NCBI RefSeq assembly: GCF_042685365.1
Contig: NZ_JBHUMY010000006.1
Location: forward strand, 558,001 to 622,000
DNA length: 64,000 nucleotides
Reading direction: 5' to 3'
Source of the DNA: Paenibacillus_AP thailandensis
Lineage (GTDB): Bacteria > Bacillota > Bacilli > Paenibacillales > Paenibacillaceae
The notes beneath the pieces are model-generated. The model searched no databases, had not been told where the DNA came from, and saw nothing but the letters and a program-made list of their open reading frames with translations. Each line of letters begins with the position of its first letter. Positions within the stretch are counted from its first letter, which is position 1. Position numbers and translations under genes: made by a program. Of the stretch, positions 43,938 through 52,260 are shown one piece after another.

Positions 43938-44140
43938 GCGTATAAGTCAGGAAAAATACTGGGGAAAGTTACCAAAAAGATCAATTGGATGAAAACGATA
44001 AGGCTCAACTAAGTAACATCAAAAAGTTAACAGATCTATATTTCGATCTTATAAAGAAAGGTAATCCCAATACTGGCTATATTGACGATCAGACAATGCT
44101 CGAAGCTGAGCAAGCCGCTCAACAATATCTTCTGCAGTAA
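43938..44140 (+). pseudogene. C-terminal remnant of an unrecognised gene
   Basis: An open frame without a start codon or ribosome site reads KNTGESYQKDQLDENDKAQL, then a helical stretch ending NPNTGYIDDQTMLEAEQAAQQYLLQ and a stop at 44138-44140. Composition and helical periodicity look protein-coding, but it starts inside the T-tract of the upstream terminator. I take it as a truncated 3' end; the family is not recognised. Confidence 0.4.
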
Positions 44141-44213
44141 GCGGATATTTTTGAGGATGCCCCATAAAAACCTCTATTTTCGGTAATGCTACAGCCAAAG
44201 GGCGGTGTTTAAT

Positions 44214-44513
44214 ATGTGGATTATTAAAGCAAAGCATCAAAGAGATGAAGATGGCGGAACGGTTGCGCTGGAACTGGAAACGGACGATAAGCGTTTCGAT
44301 GTTAATGTCAGATGGGATGGTTGTATGGAAATTCATTTGTATTCCATTACCGAAGAAAATCGTGAGCTTCACGATACTTTTCATACGTGTGATTTAAAAG
44401 GCTTTATTGCTGTCTTGCAAAGCCTTGATCGTACTTGTCAGGATTATTTTGGTTCGGGAAGCTATTGGGAACAAAATGCAGAGCAGGAGGAGGAACAGTT
44501 AGAGTTTACATAA
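44214..44513 (+). CDS. Hypothetical protein, 99 residues
   Basis: The product (MWIIKAKHQRDEDGGTVALE..., then FDVNVRWDGCMEIHLYSI, HTCDLKGFIAVLQSLDRTCQDYF) looks like a small alpha/beta protein with a strongly acidic Glu-rich C-terminus. I do not recognise the family. AAAGGGCGGTG about seven bases upstream supports the ATG at 44214. Base composition is AT-richer than the sulfur locus. Confidence 0.6.
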   Translation: MWIIKAKHQRDEDGGTVALELETDDKRFDVNVRWDGCMEIHLYSITEENRELHDTFHTCDLKGFIAVLQSLDRTCQDYFGSGSYWEQNAEQEEEQLEFT

Positions 44514-44622
44514 GTAAGATGCCGATGATGAGGCGAGATTGGCGAATACAGCGAATAGAAGGTGGAAAAATACAAAGAATAGATCGGGTAAAAGTTTAAA
44601 GTAAAATGGAGGAATGAAGAAA

Positions 44623-44727
44623 ATGGATGAAATTCGGGAAATTCCGCAGGTTGACATCCCTGAAGTAGAGGAGAGAGAACTCCCGGGTGATGATCATACA
44701 AGGGCCAATGGGGAAACAAATGCCTAA
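44623..44727 (+). CDS. Small acidic protein, 34 residues
   Basis: An open frame encodes MDEIREIPQVDIPEVEEREL plus a hydrophilic tail ending GETNA. GGAGG lies ten bases before the ATG. Its last codons overlap the ATG of the next small gene. The family is unknown. Confidence 0.5.
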   Translation: MDEIREIPQVDIPEVEERELPGDDHTRANGETNA

Positions 44728-44875
44728 GTCTGAAAACGCAGAAAAAAATCAGCATCAAGAGACCAATATACAATACAGCGAAGCGAACGAAATGGGCCAT
44801 GAACGCAACCAAGCAGCAAAAGCGCAAAAACAAATGGCTTCTCAAGAAACAACGGGAGTATTAGAGCAAGAATAG
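44720..44875 (+). CDS. Small hydrophilic protein, 51 residues
   Basis: Starting at 44720 the product is MPKSENAEKNQHQETNIQYS followed by a Lys/Gln/Glu-rich tail. The start overlaps the stop of the preceding small gene, which suggests coupled translation; an in-frame ATG at 44708 is an alternative. Low-complexity, highly polar proteins of this size are often sporulation-related in Bacillales, but nothing proves that here. A terminator follows 38 bases downstream. Confidence 0.5.
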   Translation: MPKSENAEKNQHQETNIQYSEANEMGHERNQAAKAQKQMASQETTGVLEQE

Positions 44876-44912
44876 AAGGCGCCCCATAATTATTGATAGC
44901 GGGAAACCAAAA

Positions 44913-44945
44913 AAGAACCTGGATAGTTATATCCGGTTCTTTTTA
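44913..44945 (+). terminator. Terminator after the two small genes
   Basis: AAGAACCTGGATA (44913-44925) pairs with TATCCGGTTCTT (44929-44942) around a short loop, followed by TTTT. Confidence 0.75.
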
Positions 44946-45020
44946 TATTGCAAATAAACAGAGACGATGCTAAAATCAATTAGTACTGTGTATAGCAAAA
45001 AGATCATAGTAATCGCATTT

Positions 45021-45035
45021 TACAATTTAATTGTA
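45021..45035. promoter_or_regulatory. Palindrome upstream of rph
   Basis: TACAATTTAATTGTA, a perfect 7-bp dyad about 60 bp before the rph start, within an AT-rich promoter-like region. It does not resemble the rifamycin-associated element described in actinomycetes as I know it. Confidence 0.4.
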
Positions 45036-45097
45036 CCACGCCGGGTCAAGTCTTGTCAAATGTTTTTTCTCATTTTAATGGTTAGGAGAGATGTAGG

Positions 45098-47710
45098 ATG
45101 AGTCCGCTGGTTCTCGATTTTCAGGAAATGGAAAAAACGCAGCTTTCGCTCGTTGGCGGAAAAGGGTTGAATTTAGGGGAATTATCAAAAATTGAAGGAA
45201 TACAAGTACCGGATGGATTTTGTGTGACAACAGCGGGATATGAGAGAGCCATCAAACAAAACGAAACGTATCACGCTTTGTTGGATCGACTAACCATGCT
45301 GAAAGTAGAAGATCGAGAGCACATTGGCGAAATCAGCAGGAAGATTCGAGAAACCATTATGGAAGCAGAAATTCCTTCCGACGTTGCGGAAGCAGTTGCT
45401 TACAATCTCTCCCGGTTTGGCGAGGAACATGCTTATGCCGTGCGTTCTAGCGCGACTGCCGAAGATTTGCCGCATGCCTCTTTTGCCGGTCAACAAGACA
45501 CCTATTTAAATATTATCGGCAAAGAAGCGATCTTGCACCATATCAGCAAATGTTGGGCTTCCCTATTTACGGATCGCGCGGTCATCTACCGTATGCAGCA
45601 CGGATTCGACCACAGTCAAATTTACTTATCCGTTATCGTTCAAAGGATGGTTTTCCCGCATGCTTCGGGGATATTATTTACCGCCGATCCCATTACCTCC
45701 AACCGGAAGCTGCTGTCCATCGAGGCCGGTTATGGGCTTGGAGAAGCGCTGGTCTCCGGCTTGGTATCTGCCGATTGTTATAAAGTATACGAAGGGGAAC
45801 TTGTCGAGAATAGGATAGCAGCCAAAAAATTGGCTATATATGGACGAAAAGAAGGCGGAACCGAGACACGGCATATGGAACCCGATCGGCAAAAGACTCA
45901 AACCCTTACGGAGCAACAAATTTTACAGCTGGCACGCATCGGAAGACAGATCGAAGCTTATTTTGGCTGCCCGCAAGATATCGAATGGTGTTTGGCGGAT
46001 GATGCATTTTATATTGTCCAGAGTCGGCCAATCACGACTTTATATCCGATCCCCGAAGCGAATGATCAAGACAATCACGTATACGTATCTGTCGGTCATC
46101 AGCAAATGATGACAGACCCCATAAAACCGTTGGGACTGTCCTTTTACCTGTTAACGACTCCGGCACCCATGCGCAAAGCAGGCGGAAGGCTGTTTGTTGA
46201 TGTTACGCCTATGCTTGCTTCGCCTGCCGGCAGAGAAACTTTATTAAATACGCTGGGACAATCCGATCCGCTCATAAAAGACGCGCTTATGACCATAATA
46301 GAGCGAGATTTTATCAAATCGTTACCGAATGATAAAATAGAATCGAGTCCCGGCAAAAGCAATAAAGGGATGCCGTCCGCGGGTTTTCAAGCACAAATCG
46401 ACAACGACCCGGCCATCGTTTCTGATTTGATTAAGCGCAGTCAAGCATCGATAGAAGAGTTAAAACAAAACATTCAAACGAAATCCGGACCGGAATTGTT
46501 CGATTTTATTCTGGAAGATCTCCAGCAATTCAAGAAGATTTTATTTGACCCGCAAAGCTCAGCTGTCATTATGGCTGCTATGGATGCCTCAGCATGGATC
46601 AATGAAAACATGAAGCAGTGGTTAGGTGAAAAAAACGCAGCAGATACGCTTTCTCAATCCGTACCCAACAATATTACTTCGGAAATGGGTCTGGCGCTAT
46701 TGGATGTCGCGGACGTAATTCGTCCTTATCCGGAAGTCGTTGATTATTTACAGCATGTTAAAGACGATAACTTTTGGGATGAACTGGTTAAGTTCGATGG
46801 CGGGCAGGAAGCCCAAGACGCGATCTATGCTTATCTCGACAAGTACGGAATGCGATGTCCCGGAGAAATCGATATTACAAGAACTCGTTGGAGCGAAAAA
46901 CCAATTACGCTTGTTCCCATGATTGTTAGCAATATCAAAAACTTCGAGCCTAATGCCCGCAATCGGAAATTTGAGCAAGGGCGACAGGAAGCTTTGACGA
47001 AGGAACAAGAGTTATTAGATCGATTGAAGCAATTACCGGATGGCGAACAAAAAGCTAAAGAAACAAAACGAATGATCGACCTCATCCGGAATTTCAGCGG
47101 GTATAGGGAATATCCAAAATACGGAATGGTTAATCGCTACTTCGTTTATAAACAGTCTTTACTGAAAGAAGCCGAACGACTCGTACAAGCGGGCGTTATT
47201 CATGAAAAAGAAGATATCTACTATCTCACTTTCGAAGAACTTCATGAAGTCGTACGCACCAATAAACTGGATGATCGGATCATCAGCAAACAAAAAGACG
47301 AGTACAAATTATATGAAAAATTGACTCCGCCGCGCGTGATGACGTCTGATGGCGAAATCATTGCAGGCGAGTACAAACGGGAAAATCTCCCCGCCGAAGC
47401 GATTGCAGGTCTGCCTGTTTCTTCCGGAGTTATAGAAGGGCGAGCGCGCGTCATCTTAAACATGGAAGATGCTCATCTGGAAGATGGAGACATCTTAGTC
47501 ACCTCCTTTACGGATCCTAGCTGGACGCCATTGTTTGTATCCATAAAAGGCCTGGTCACCGAAGTGGGCGGACTGATGACCCATGGAGCCGTTATCGCGC
47601 GTGAATATGGTTTACCGGCAGTTGTCGGAGTGGAGAATGCCACCAAACGGATAAAAGACGGGCAGCGAATTCGAGTGCATGGCACGGAAGGGTATATCGA
47701 AATATTGTAG
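45098..47710 (+). CDS. rph: Rifampin phosphotransferase
   Basis: An 870-residue three-domain enzyme related to phosphoenolpyruvate synthase. Residues 1-315 are the ATP-grasp domain (SLVGGKGLNLGELSKIEGIQVPDGFCVTT, AVRSSATAEDLPHASFAGQQDTYLNI, GILFTADPITSNRK, QDIEWCLADDAFYIVQSRPITTLYP). The middle is the rifampin-binding domain, and the C-terminus is the swivelling phospho-His domain GGLMTHGAVIAREYGLPAVVGV with the His at about 829. ATP yields AMP, Pi and 21-phosphorifampin, inactivating the drug. Length and the His position match Listeria and Paenibacillus RPH (about 867). It appears monocistronic. Confidence 0.93.
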   Translation: MSPLVLDFQEMEKTQLSLVGGKGLNLGELSKIEGIQVPDGFCVTTAGYERAIKQNETYHALLDRLTMLKVEDREHIGEISRKIRETIMEAEIPSDVAEAVAYNLSRFGEEHAYAVRSSATAEDLPHASFAGQQDTYLNIIGKEAILHHISKCWASLFTDRAVIYRMQHGFDHSQIYLSVIVQRMVFPHASGILFTADPITSNRKLLSIEAGYGLGEALVSGLVSADCYKVYEGELVENRIAAKKLAIYGRKEGGTETRHMEPDRQKTQTLTEQQILQLARIGRQIEAYFGCPQDIEWCLADDAFYIVQSRPITTLYPIPEANDQDNHVYVSVGHQQMMTDPIKPLGLSFYLLTTPAPMRKAGGRLFVDVTPMLASPAGRETLLNTLGQSDPLIKDALMTIIERDFIKSLPNDKIESSPGKSNKGMPSAGFQAQIDNDPAIVSDLIKRSQASIEELKQNIQTKSGPELFDFILEDLQQFKKILFDPQSSAVIMAAMDASAWINENMKQWLGEKNAADTLSQSVPNNITSEMGLALLDVADVIRPYPEVVDYLQHVKDDNFWDELVKFDGGQEAQDAIYAYLDKYGMRCPGEIDITRTRWSEKPITLVPMIVSNIKNFEPNARNRKFEQGRQEALTKEQELLDRLKQLPDGEQKAKETKRMIDLIRNFSGYREYPKYGMVNRYFVYKQSLLKEAERLVQAGVIHEKEDIYYLTFEELHEVVRTNKLDDRIISKQKDEYKLYEKLTPPRVMTSDGEIIAGEYKRENLPAEAIAGLPVSSGVIEGRARVILNMEDAHLEDGDILVTSFTDPSWTPLFVSIKGLVTEVGGLMTHGAVIAREYGLPAVVGVENATKRIKDGQRIRVHGTEGYIEIL

Positions 47711-47773
47711 TGGCTGAATACGTCAAGGAAGAGCATTTATTATAATGGACATTTCTAATTCTGGAGGATATTT

Positions 47774-48082
47774 ATGAATCAACGTTTTCGAATTACAAGA
47801 TCCATGCAGCATAACCTTGAGACTCAAGAGATTTCCTTGGAAGAATGCAAAGCTTATTTTTCGTCCAAGAGCGATTTCGCTTATCAGACGGTACTCACTG
47901 TGAAAGGGCCGGAGAGCACCATGTCCATTGAAGGGGATTTCTTCATGTGGAAGCTTGGAGAAACGCATATTCCGTTCCGGCACTATATGGGGGATTTGTA
48001 TGTAGCCGTTTCCCATGAACAGGTCGTGCCCATGATGGTCGAAATCGCGACCGATCTTCGAGCAGATGTAGTAGAAGGTTAA
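47774..48082 (+). CDS. Hypothetical protein, 102 residues
   Basis: The product (FRITRSMQHNLETQEISLEECKAYFSSKSDFAYQTVLTVKGPESTMSIEGDFFMWKLGETHIPFRHYMGDLYVAVSHEQVVPMM) looks like a compact alpha/beta protein found in Bacillales without assigned function. CTGGAGG is well placed before the ATG. It lies 63 bp after rph and ends at its own terminator, so it may be co-transcribed with rph. Confidence 0.65.
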   Translation: MNQRFRITRSMQHNLETQEISLEECKAYFSSKSDFAYQTVLTVKGPESTMSIEGDFFMWKLGETHIPFRHYMGDLYVAVSHEQVVPMMVEIATDLRADVVEG

Positions 48083-48092
48083 TGGGTAGATT

Positions 48093-48124
48093 AGAGAGGC
48101 AGGCATAAAGCTGCCTCTCTTTTT
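48093..48124 (+). terminator. Terminator after the 102-residue gene
   Basis: AGAGAGGCAG (48093-48102) pairs with CTGCCTCTCT (48111-48120), then TTTT. Confidence 0.85.
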
Positions 48125-48145
48125 ACCGTCCCATTCCTGTAGTCT

Positions 48146-48799
48146 TCAAACATACTCGCACTTAAATTTAGAGAACTCGGCCAAAGCGTCTTCTCCATGG
48201 GCATATAACCCGATCATTACGCCTGTGAATCCTCCGGCAACTTCCGAGGACAAGTATTTCGTTTGCGCCGTGCCCAAGAGGATGTCCTTACCGTCTGCCT
48301 GAATGAAGAAGCTATAGCGCTCATGGCTAGCCCGTATAACCAACGTGGCATGATTGTCGCTTCCCAGGTCCACTTCATTTTCGATGGATTTGATATCCCC
48401 GATATTAAGGCGCTCAACAACCTTATACCCGTTATCCTCTTGGCGGATGGCCAAATCATAATGATGATGTTCATCCATATAGAGCGTAATGCCGGCCTCT
48501 CCATTCGAAAGGCTTACATCGCAAGAGATTGCCGCCTCAAAATCTTTTTGCCGTATGCCGATGAATGTCGGGGATGCCGGAACATCCAGCGACACTCCGG
48601 TTCCTTTCAGTTTCAACTTGTCGGATTCCAAATGGTAATGTTCTGCAACGGGATGACGAAGATAACACCAGTCCAGATTCCAATCCGTGTTCTCGAACGT
48701 ATAGAGCTTTTTCTCTTGTTGAATCACCGTGTCCGGGATACGGTCGGTGTCGAAGCTCGCAAGAGCGGTCCCTTTATGTCCTGCCGTAAACCAGCCATC
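48146..48799 (-). pseudogene. 3' remnant of a GH43 beta-xylosidase/arabinofuranosidase gene
   Basis: Read leftward from 48799 the frame gives DGWFTAGHKGTALASFDTDRIPDTVIQQEKKLYTF and then the complete C-terminal concanavalin-like beta-sandwich of GH43 enzymes (LKGTGVSLDVPASPTFIGIRQKDFEAAISCDVSL, AGITLYMDEHHHYDLAIRQED, FSKFKCEYV). The five-bladed catalytic domain that should precede it is gone. A GTG at 48727 allows an open frame of 193 residues but is not a natural start. The break lies at 48790-48802, where an unrelated remnant begins on the other strand. Confidence 0.8.
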
Positions 48800-49014
48800 T
48801 CAAGACGATCCGCATTGACGCCTCGGGCACGTTTATGGATGGAGAGCGGATGTCGAACGTAACCGTCGCGGATATCAAGCTGCAGGAACCGTTCTGGACG
48901 CTTCGGTTCACGGTTGACGAGGAGGCCGTTCACATAGGGGGATTGACGCTCTACGGTTCCGGTTTCGGCAATCATGACCAGGATATTGTGATCCGCGTAC
49001 ACCTTCGTGACTGA
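48790..49014 (+). pseudogene. 3' remnant of an unrecognised gene, head-to-head with the GH43 remnant
   Basis: From 48790 the frame reads LKTIRIDASGTFMDGERMSNVTVADIKLQEPFWTLRFTVDEEAVHIGGLTLYGSGFGNHDQDIVIRVHLRD and stops at 49012-49014. It has no start or ribosome site, but its composition and strand pattern are those of a genuine C-terminal domain, possibly of a regulator formerly divergent from the xylosidase gene. The family is not recognised. Confidence 0.5.
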
Positions 49015-49100
49015 ACGTTAGTTCGTAAAGGGTGACGGGATGAATGATATTTTTTCAACTGGATATGTTAAAAGAAACAAAATGATGTGAGGGATCTCCA

Positions 49101-49283
49101 TTGAATATTATGGACGGAATGGATGCTGCGAGGTTTAATTCAGGCAATCCGCACGAGAAGTCAAAGGAAGAGGAAACGAATGAAGCCAATGCCGAAGCAA
49201 ATGCGAAAATGCCAATGGTGTTAAGAAATCTAAACAATAAATCCGACTTTGACCGAACGAATCCGCAGCAAGCTAAAGAATAA
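49101..49283 (+). CDS. Small hydrophilic protein, 60 residues
   Basis: The product is acidic and Asn/Glu/Ala-rich (NPHEKSKEEETNEANAEANAKMPMVL, then RNLNNKSDFDRTNPQQAKE). GAGGG is seven bases before a TTG at 49101; an in-frame ATG at 49110 is an alternative. It is followed by a strong terminator. The composition resembles small spore-associated proteins, but no family is recognised. Confidence 0.55.
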   Translation: MNIMDGMDAARFNSGNPHEKSKEEETNEANAEANAKMPMVLRNLNNKSDFDRTNPQQAKE

Positions 49284-49307
49284 CAAGTCAAAAAATTAAC
49301 CACGTTC

Positions 49308-49334
49308 AAAAAGCCGCATTTTTTGCGGCTTTTT
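49308..49334. terminator. Bidirectional terminator
   Basis: AAAAAGCCGCA, T loop, TGCGGCTTTT. Confidence 0.85.
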
Positions 49335-49422
49335 GATTTATAGGATTGGCATTGATGGGCCTGGCTAAGCAGGTGCCGGAGGCAGCCGGCGTTTCGGCAG
49401 ACAAACTATTTTTTATTTGATG

Positions 49423-49453
49423 TTGACTTAAACCATGGTTTAAGTCGTAACAT
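49423..49453 (+). promoter_or_regulatory. MerR-type promoter with 22-bp palindromic operator
   Basis: TTGACT (49423-49428) and TAACAT (49448-49453) are separated by 19 bp. A perfect 22-bp palindrome (49425-49446; half-site GACTTAAACCA) fills the spacer. The long spacer corrected by DNA twisting is the hallmark of MerR-activated promoters. Confidence 0.85.
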
Positions 49454-49493
49454 ATATTTGTCGACATGAAAGATTAATCTTGGAGGCCTCCAG

Positions 49494-49886
49494 ATGAAGT
49501 ATTGTTCAATTAGCGAAGCGTCAGCCAAATTCAATATCCCAGAATCAACGATACGTTATTATGAAAAAAAAGGACTGCTGCCGCTAATAGAACGTGATGA
49601 AGCGGGTAGGCGGTTATTTTCCGAAGATCAAATGACGCTCCTTGAAATTGTTATTTATTTAAAAAACACGCACATGCCAATAAGCGGCATCAAGCAATAT
49701 GTTGATTGGGTAGTCCAAGGAGACGATACCCTTGAACTCCGGCTTGAAATGATGAAGAACCACAAACGGAATGTGCTGGCCGAAATTTCGCTAATGACAG
49801 AATCCTTAAAAGCAATAGACGTAAAAATTAATCGATATACCGGACGCATTCAGGAAAGACAAGAACATAACAGGATGAAAAAATAA
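49494..49886 (+). CDS. MerR family transcriptional regulator
   Basis: A 130-residue regulator with the MerR winged helix (YCSISEASAKFNIPESTIRYYEKKGLLPLIERDEAGRRLFSEDQM) and a dimerising coiled coil (LRLEMMKNHKRNVLAEISLMTESLKAIDVKINRYTGRI). It has no metal-binding Cys cluster and belongs to the HTH_MerR/aldehyde-responsive type often paired with oxidoreductases. Its own promoter carries a matching operator, and it is co-transcribed with the SDR gene 18 bp downstream, so it probably autoregulates the pair. GGAGGCC precedes the ATG. Confidence 0.9.
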   Translation: MKYCSISEASAKFNIPESTIRYYEKKGLLPLIERDEAGRRLFSEDQMTLLEIVIYLKNTHMPISGIKQYVDWVVQGDDTLELRLEMMKNHKRNVLAEISLMTESLKAIDVKINRYTGRIQERQEHNRMKK

Positions 49887-49904
49887 CGGAGGAGAGGAAT
49901 TATA

Positions 49905-50666
49905 ATGAAGCTTTCAGGAAATACAATACTGATTACCGGCGGAGGTTCTGGAATAGGATTAGCTTTTGCCGAGCGCTTTATAAAAGCCGGGAACACAGTC
50001 ATTGTTAGCGGACGACGTGAAAATGTTCTTCAACAAGCGAAAGAACAATGCCCTGGCCTTATTACACATGTAAGCGATTTGAGTCATGAAGCCGAGCGCG
50101 TCGCCTTGTTTGATTGGGTAACGGCGAACTATCCGGAAGTGAATGTGTTAGTCAACAATGCAGGGATTCAACATCGCTTTAATGTGTTAAAAACGGATGC
50201 GGAAACCAATTGGAGTTATTTCAATAAAGAAATCACAACGAACATTGAAGCGCCATTCCATCTCTCCATGCTGTTCGCTCCATTTTTTGCAGCAAAGAAT
50301 GAGGCGGCTATCATTAACGTGACATCCGGGCTCGCTTTTACGCCGTTTGCGCTTACCCCGATCTATTCGGCAACAAAAGCGGCGCTTCATTCCTTTACAA
50401 TGAGCCTAAGACACCAGCTCTCCGATACGTCGGTAGAAGTAATTGAAGTTGCTCCTCCGGCAGTGAATACAGATTTAGGCGGAGCGGGGTTGCATGTTCA
50501 TGGCGAACCATTAGATGCGTTCGCAGATGGAATTTTCCAAGGTTTAGAAGAGGGTAAACAGGAAATCGGATACGGTACCTCTGTGAACCGCCTGCGCATG
50601 TCTCGAGATGAAATCGACATTTATACTGAAAATATGTATAACGCAGCAAAAAACACAATTGAGTAA
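49905..50666 (+). CDS. Short-chain dehydrogenase (DltE-like)
   Basis: A 253-residue SDR: TGGGSGIGLAFAERF cofactor loop, VNVLVNNAGIQHRF, INVTSGLAFTP and the YSATKAALHSF (YxxxK) active site, followed by VEVIEVAPPAVNTDLGG. RRE after strand 2 (VSGRRENV) points to NADPH. It closely fits the DltE/YvaG-like group of oxidoreductases of unknown substrate. ACGGAGGAGAGG precedes the ATG. It is the second gene of a MerR-controlled operon. Confidence 0.9.
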   Translation: MKLSGNTILITGGGSGIGLAFAERFIKAGNTVIVSGRRENVLQQAKEQCPGLITHVSDLSHEAERVALFDWVTANYPEVNVLVNNAGIQHRFNVLKTDAETNWSYFNKEITTNIEAPFHLSMLFAPFFAAKNEAAIINVTSGLAFTPFALTPIYSATKAALHSFTMSLRHQLSDTSVEVIEVAPPAVNTDLGGAGLHVHGEPLDAFADGIFQGLEEGKQEIGYGTSVNRLRMSRDEIDIYTENMYNAAKNTIE

Positions 50667-50733
50667 CCGGCAAAAAAATGGAACCATTCGTTGAAATAGC
50701 AAAGCAAAGAGTCTTCGGTTGACGTATGAACTT

Positions 50734-50782
50734 TGGCCCACAAGAAGAACACTTTTGAAAAAAGTGCCCCTCCTGTGGGCCA
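50734..50782. terminator. Large hairpin between convergent genes
   Basis: TGGCCCACA (50734-50742) pairs with TGTGGGCCA (50774-50782), with a nested ACTTTT/AAAAGT stem. It separates the SDR gene from the convergent MocR gene. Confidence 0.65.
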
Positions 50783-50790
50783 TTTGAGTT

Positions 50791-52260
50791 TCAATAAGTT
50801 GCCCCGGGGATCGATCGGAAACTCTGATATTCTTCCGAGGAAGGATGACCTTTCTTCCAAACTTCCGTAAATTTGCGGATTCTTTGCAGCCCCTCGGCGA
50901 TCTCTTCTTCAGATAGATGCCCATAGCCAAGCACCACTTTGCCGGGGTAACGCCCTTTAAAAACCGCGTAGTCATCGAAGGTGTAGAAGTGCGCGCCGAA
51001 TGCTTCGATTCCGTGCCAATCGATGGATCCGTACCGGTCTTGCCGGAAAACAAGCTGGACGTGCATGCCGGCTTCGTCTCCGGCAACTTCCACATGTTCC
51101 CCAAATAGAAGGCGGACTTGATCCGCGAGAAAAAGCCGTTTTCGCTTGTAAACCGCCCTCATCTTATGGATATGCCGGTCGAAGCAGCCTTCCATCATAA
51201 AGCGTGCTAGTGCTGACTGCGTGATGGAGGAAGCTGTCAGATTTAATTCCGTTTTCGTCCGAACGATAAGCTCGATTAAGCCCGGAGGAACGATGAGGAA
51301 GCCGATTCGCAGCGCGGGCGACAACGTTTTGCTGAACGAACCGGCGTAAATGACACGCGATGGAGCCAGAAGCTGCAGCGGCGGGACCGGTTCACCTTTA
51401 TGACGGAACTCGCTATTATAGTCGTCTTCGATGATATAATGGCCGTCCTTATTCGCTAGCGCGACAGCCTGTTGTCTCCGCTGAATGGAAAGAATACTGC
51501 CCGTCGGGTATTGATGGGAGGGCGTCAGAACGATTAATCCGCTTGGTGCGGACCGTTCGATTCGGCTAATATCCATCCCTTGATCGTCCACTTCGACCGG
51601 AACAATGCTGTACTTCATTTTCTGAAAAATATCTCGGACAAATTCGACCGTCGGTTCTTCGACGTAGACGTTCCGGTATCGGTCCGAGAAGGCGGCGGCC
51701 AGCAGCAGGAAGCTTTCCGAGGTTCCCGACGTAATGACGATTTGCCCGGGGTCACAGGTGATGCCCTTCATCCGGAACAAATATCGGGCGATGGCTTCCC
51801 GAAGCGCCGGCGTTCCCTGGACATCGCCGTAAGCAAACACTTCCGCAGGCTCCGAATCGATGATCTCCCTAACGCATTTGTTCCATACCCTTCGCGGAAA
51901 GCGAGACAAATCCGGAGTTCCTGTGTCAAAGCTGATCACCTTCATTCTCCGCGCAGGGATAACGGAGAGCGGCTGTATGGGATAGGAGGTCGGGGGTTGC
52001 TTCATTCGAGACCGGATTTCAATGCCTTCGGAGACATACGTTCCGGAACCGGCTTTGGACGTTAAGTAGCCTTCGGCGGCCAACTGCTCATAGACCTCGA
52101 TGACGATGTTTCGGGCGATCCCTAACTCGTCGGCGGCCTTGCGCGTAGGCGGAAGCTTGAGGCCGGGGGAAAGCGCTCCTTTCTCGATTTTGTCACGTAA
52201 AAAACTGCATAATTGCTTCGTGATAGAACCTGCATTCGCTGTTGGTTGAAACCCGAACAA
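50791..52260 (-). CDS. MocR/PdxR family regulator (GntR-aminotransferase fusion)
   Basis: A 489-residue protein: an N-terminal GntR winged helix (ITKQLCSFLRDKIEKGALSPGLKLPPTRKAADELGIARNIVIEVYEQLAAEGYLTSKAGSGTYV), a linker, then a fold-type I aminotransferase-like domain. PLP-binding features are GTSESFLLL, EDDYNSEF and SFSKTLSPALRIGF with the Schiff-base Lys. Such proteins regulate pyridoxal or GABA metabolism; the adjacent genes do not reveal the target. A TTG at 52260 is eight bases after AAGGAGG, which itself overlaps the upstream frame extension. Confidence 0.9.
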   Translation of the reverse strand: MFGFQPTANAGSITKQLCSFLRDKIEKGALSPGLKLPPTRKAADELGIARNIVIEVYEQLAAEGYLTSKAGSGTYVSEGIEIRSRMKQPPTSYPIQPLSVIPARRMKVISFDTGTPDLSRFPRRVWNKCVREIIDSEPAEVFAYGDVQGTPALREAIARYLFRMKGITCDPGQIVITSGTSESFLLLAAAFSDRYRNVYVEEPTVEFVRDIFQKMKYSIVPVEVDDQGMDISRIERSAPSGLIVLTPSHQYPTGSILSIQRRQQAVALANKDGHYIIEDDYNSEFRHKGEPVPPLQLLAPSRVIYAGSFSKTLSPALRIGFLIVPPGLIELIVRTKTELNLTASSITQSALARFMMEGCFDRHIHKMRAVYKRKRLFLADQVRLLFGEHVEVAGDEAGMHVQLVFRQDRYGSIDWHGIEAFGAHFYTFDDYAVFKGRYPGKVVLGYGHLSEEEIAEGLQRIRKFTEVWKKGHPSSEEYQSFRSIPGATY

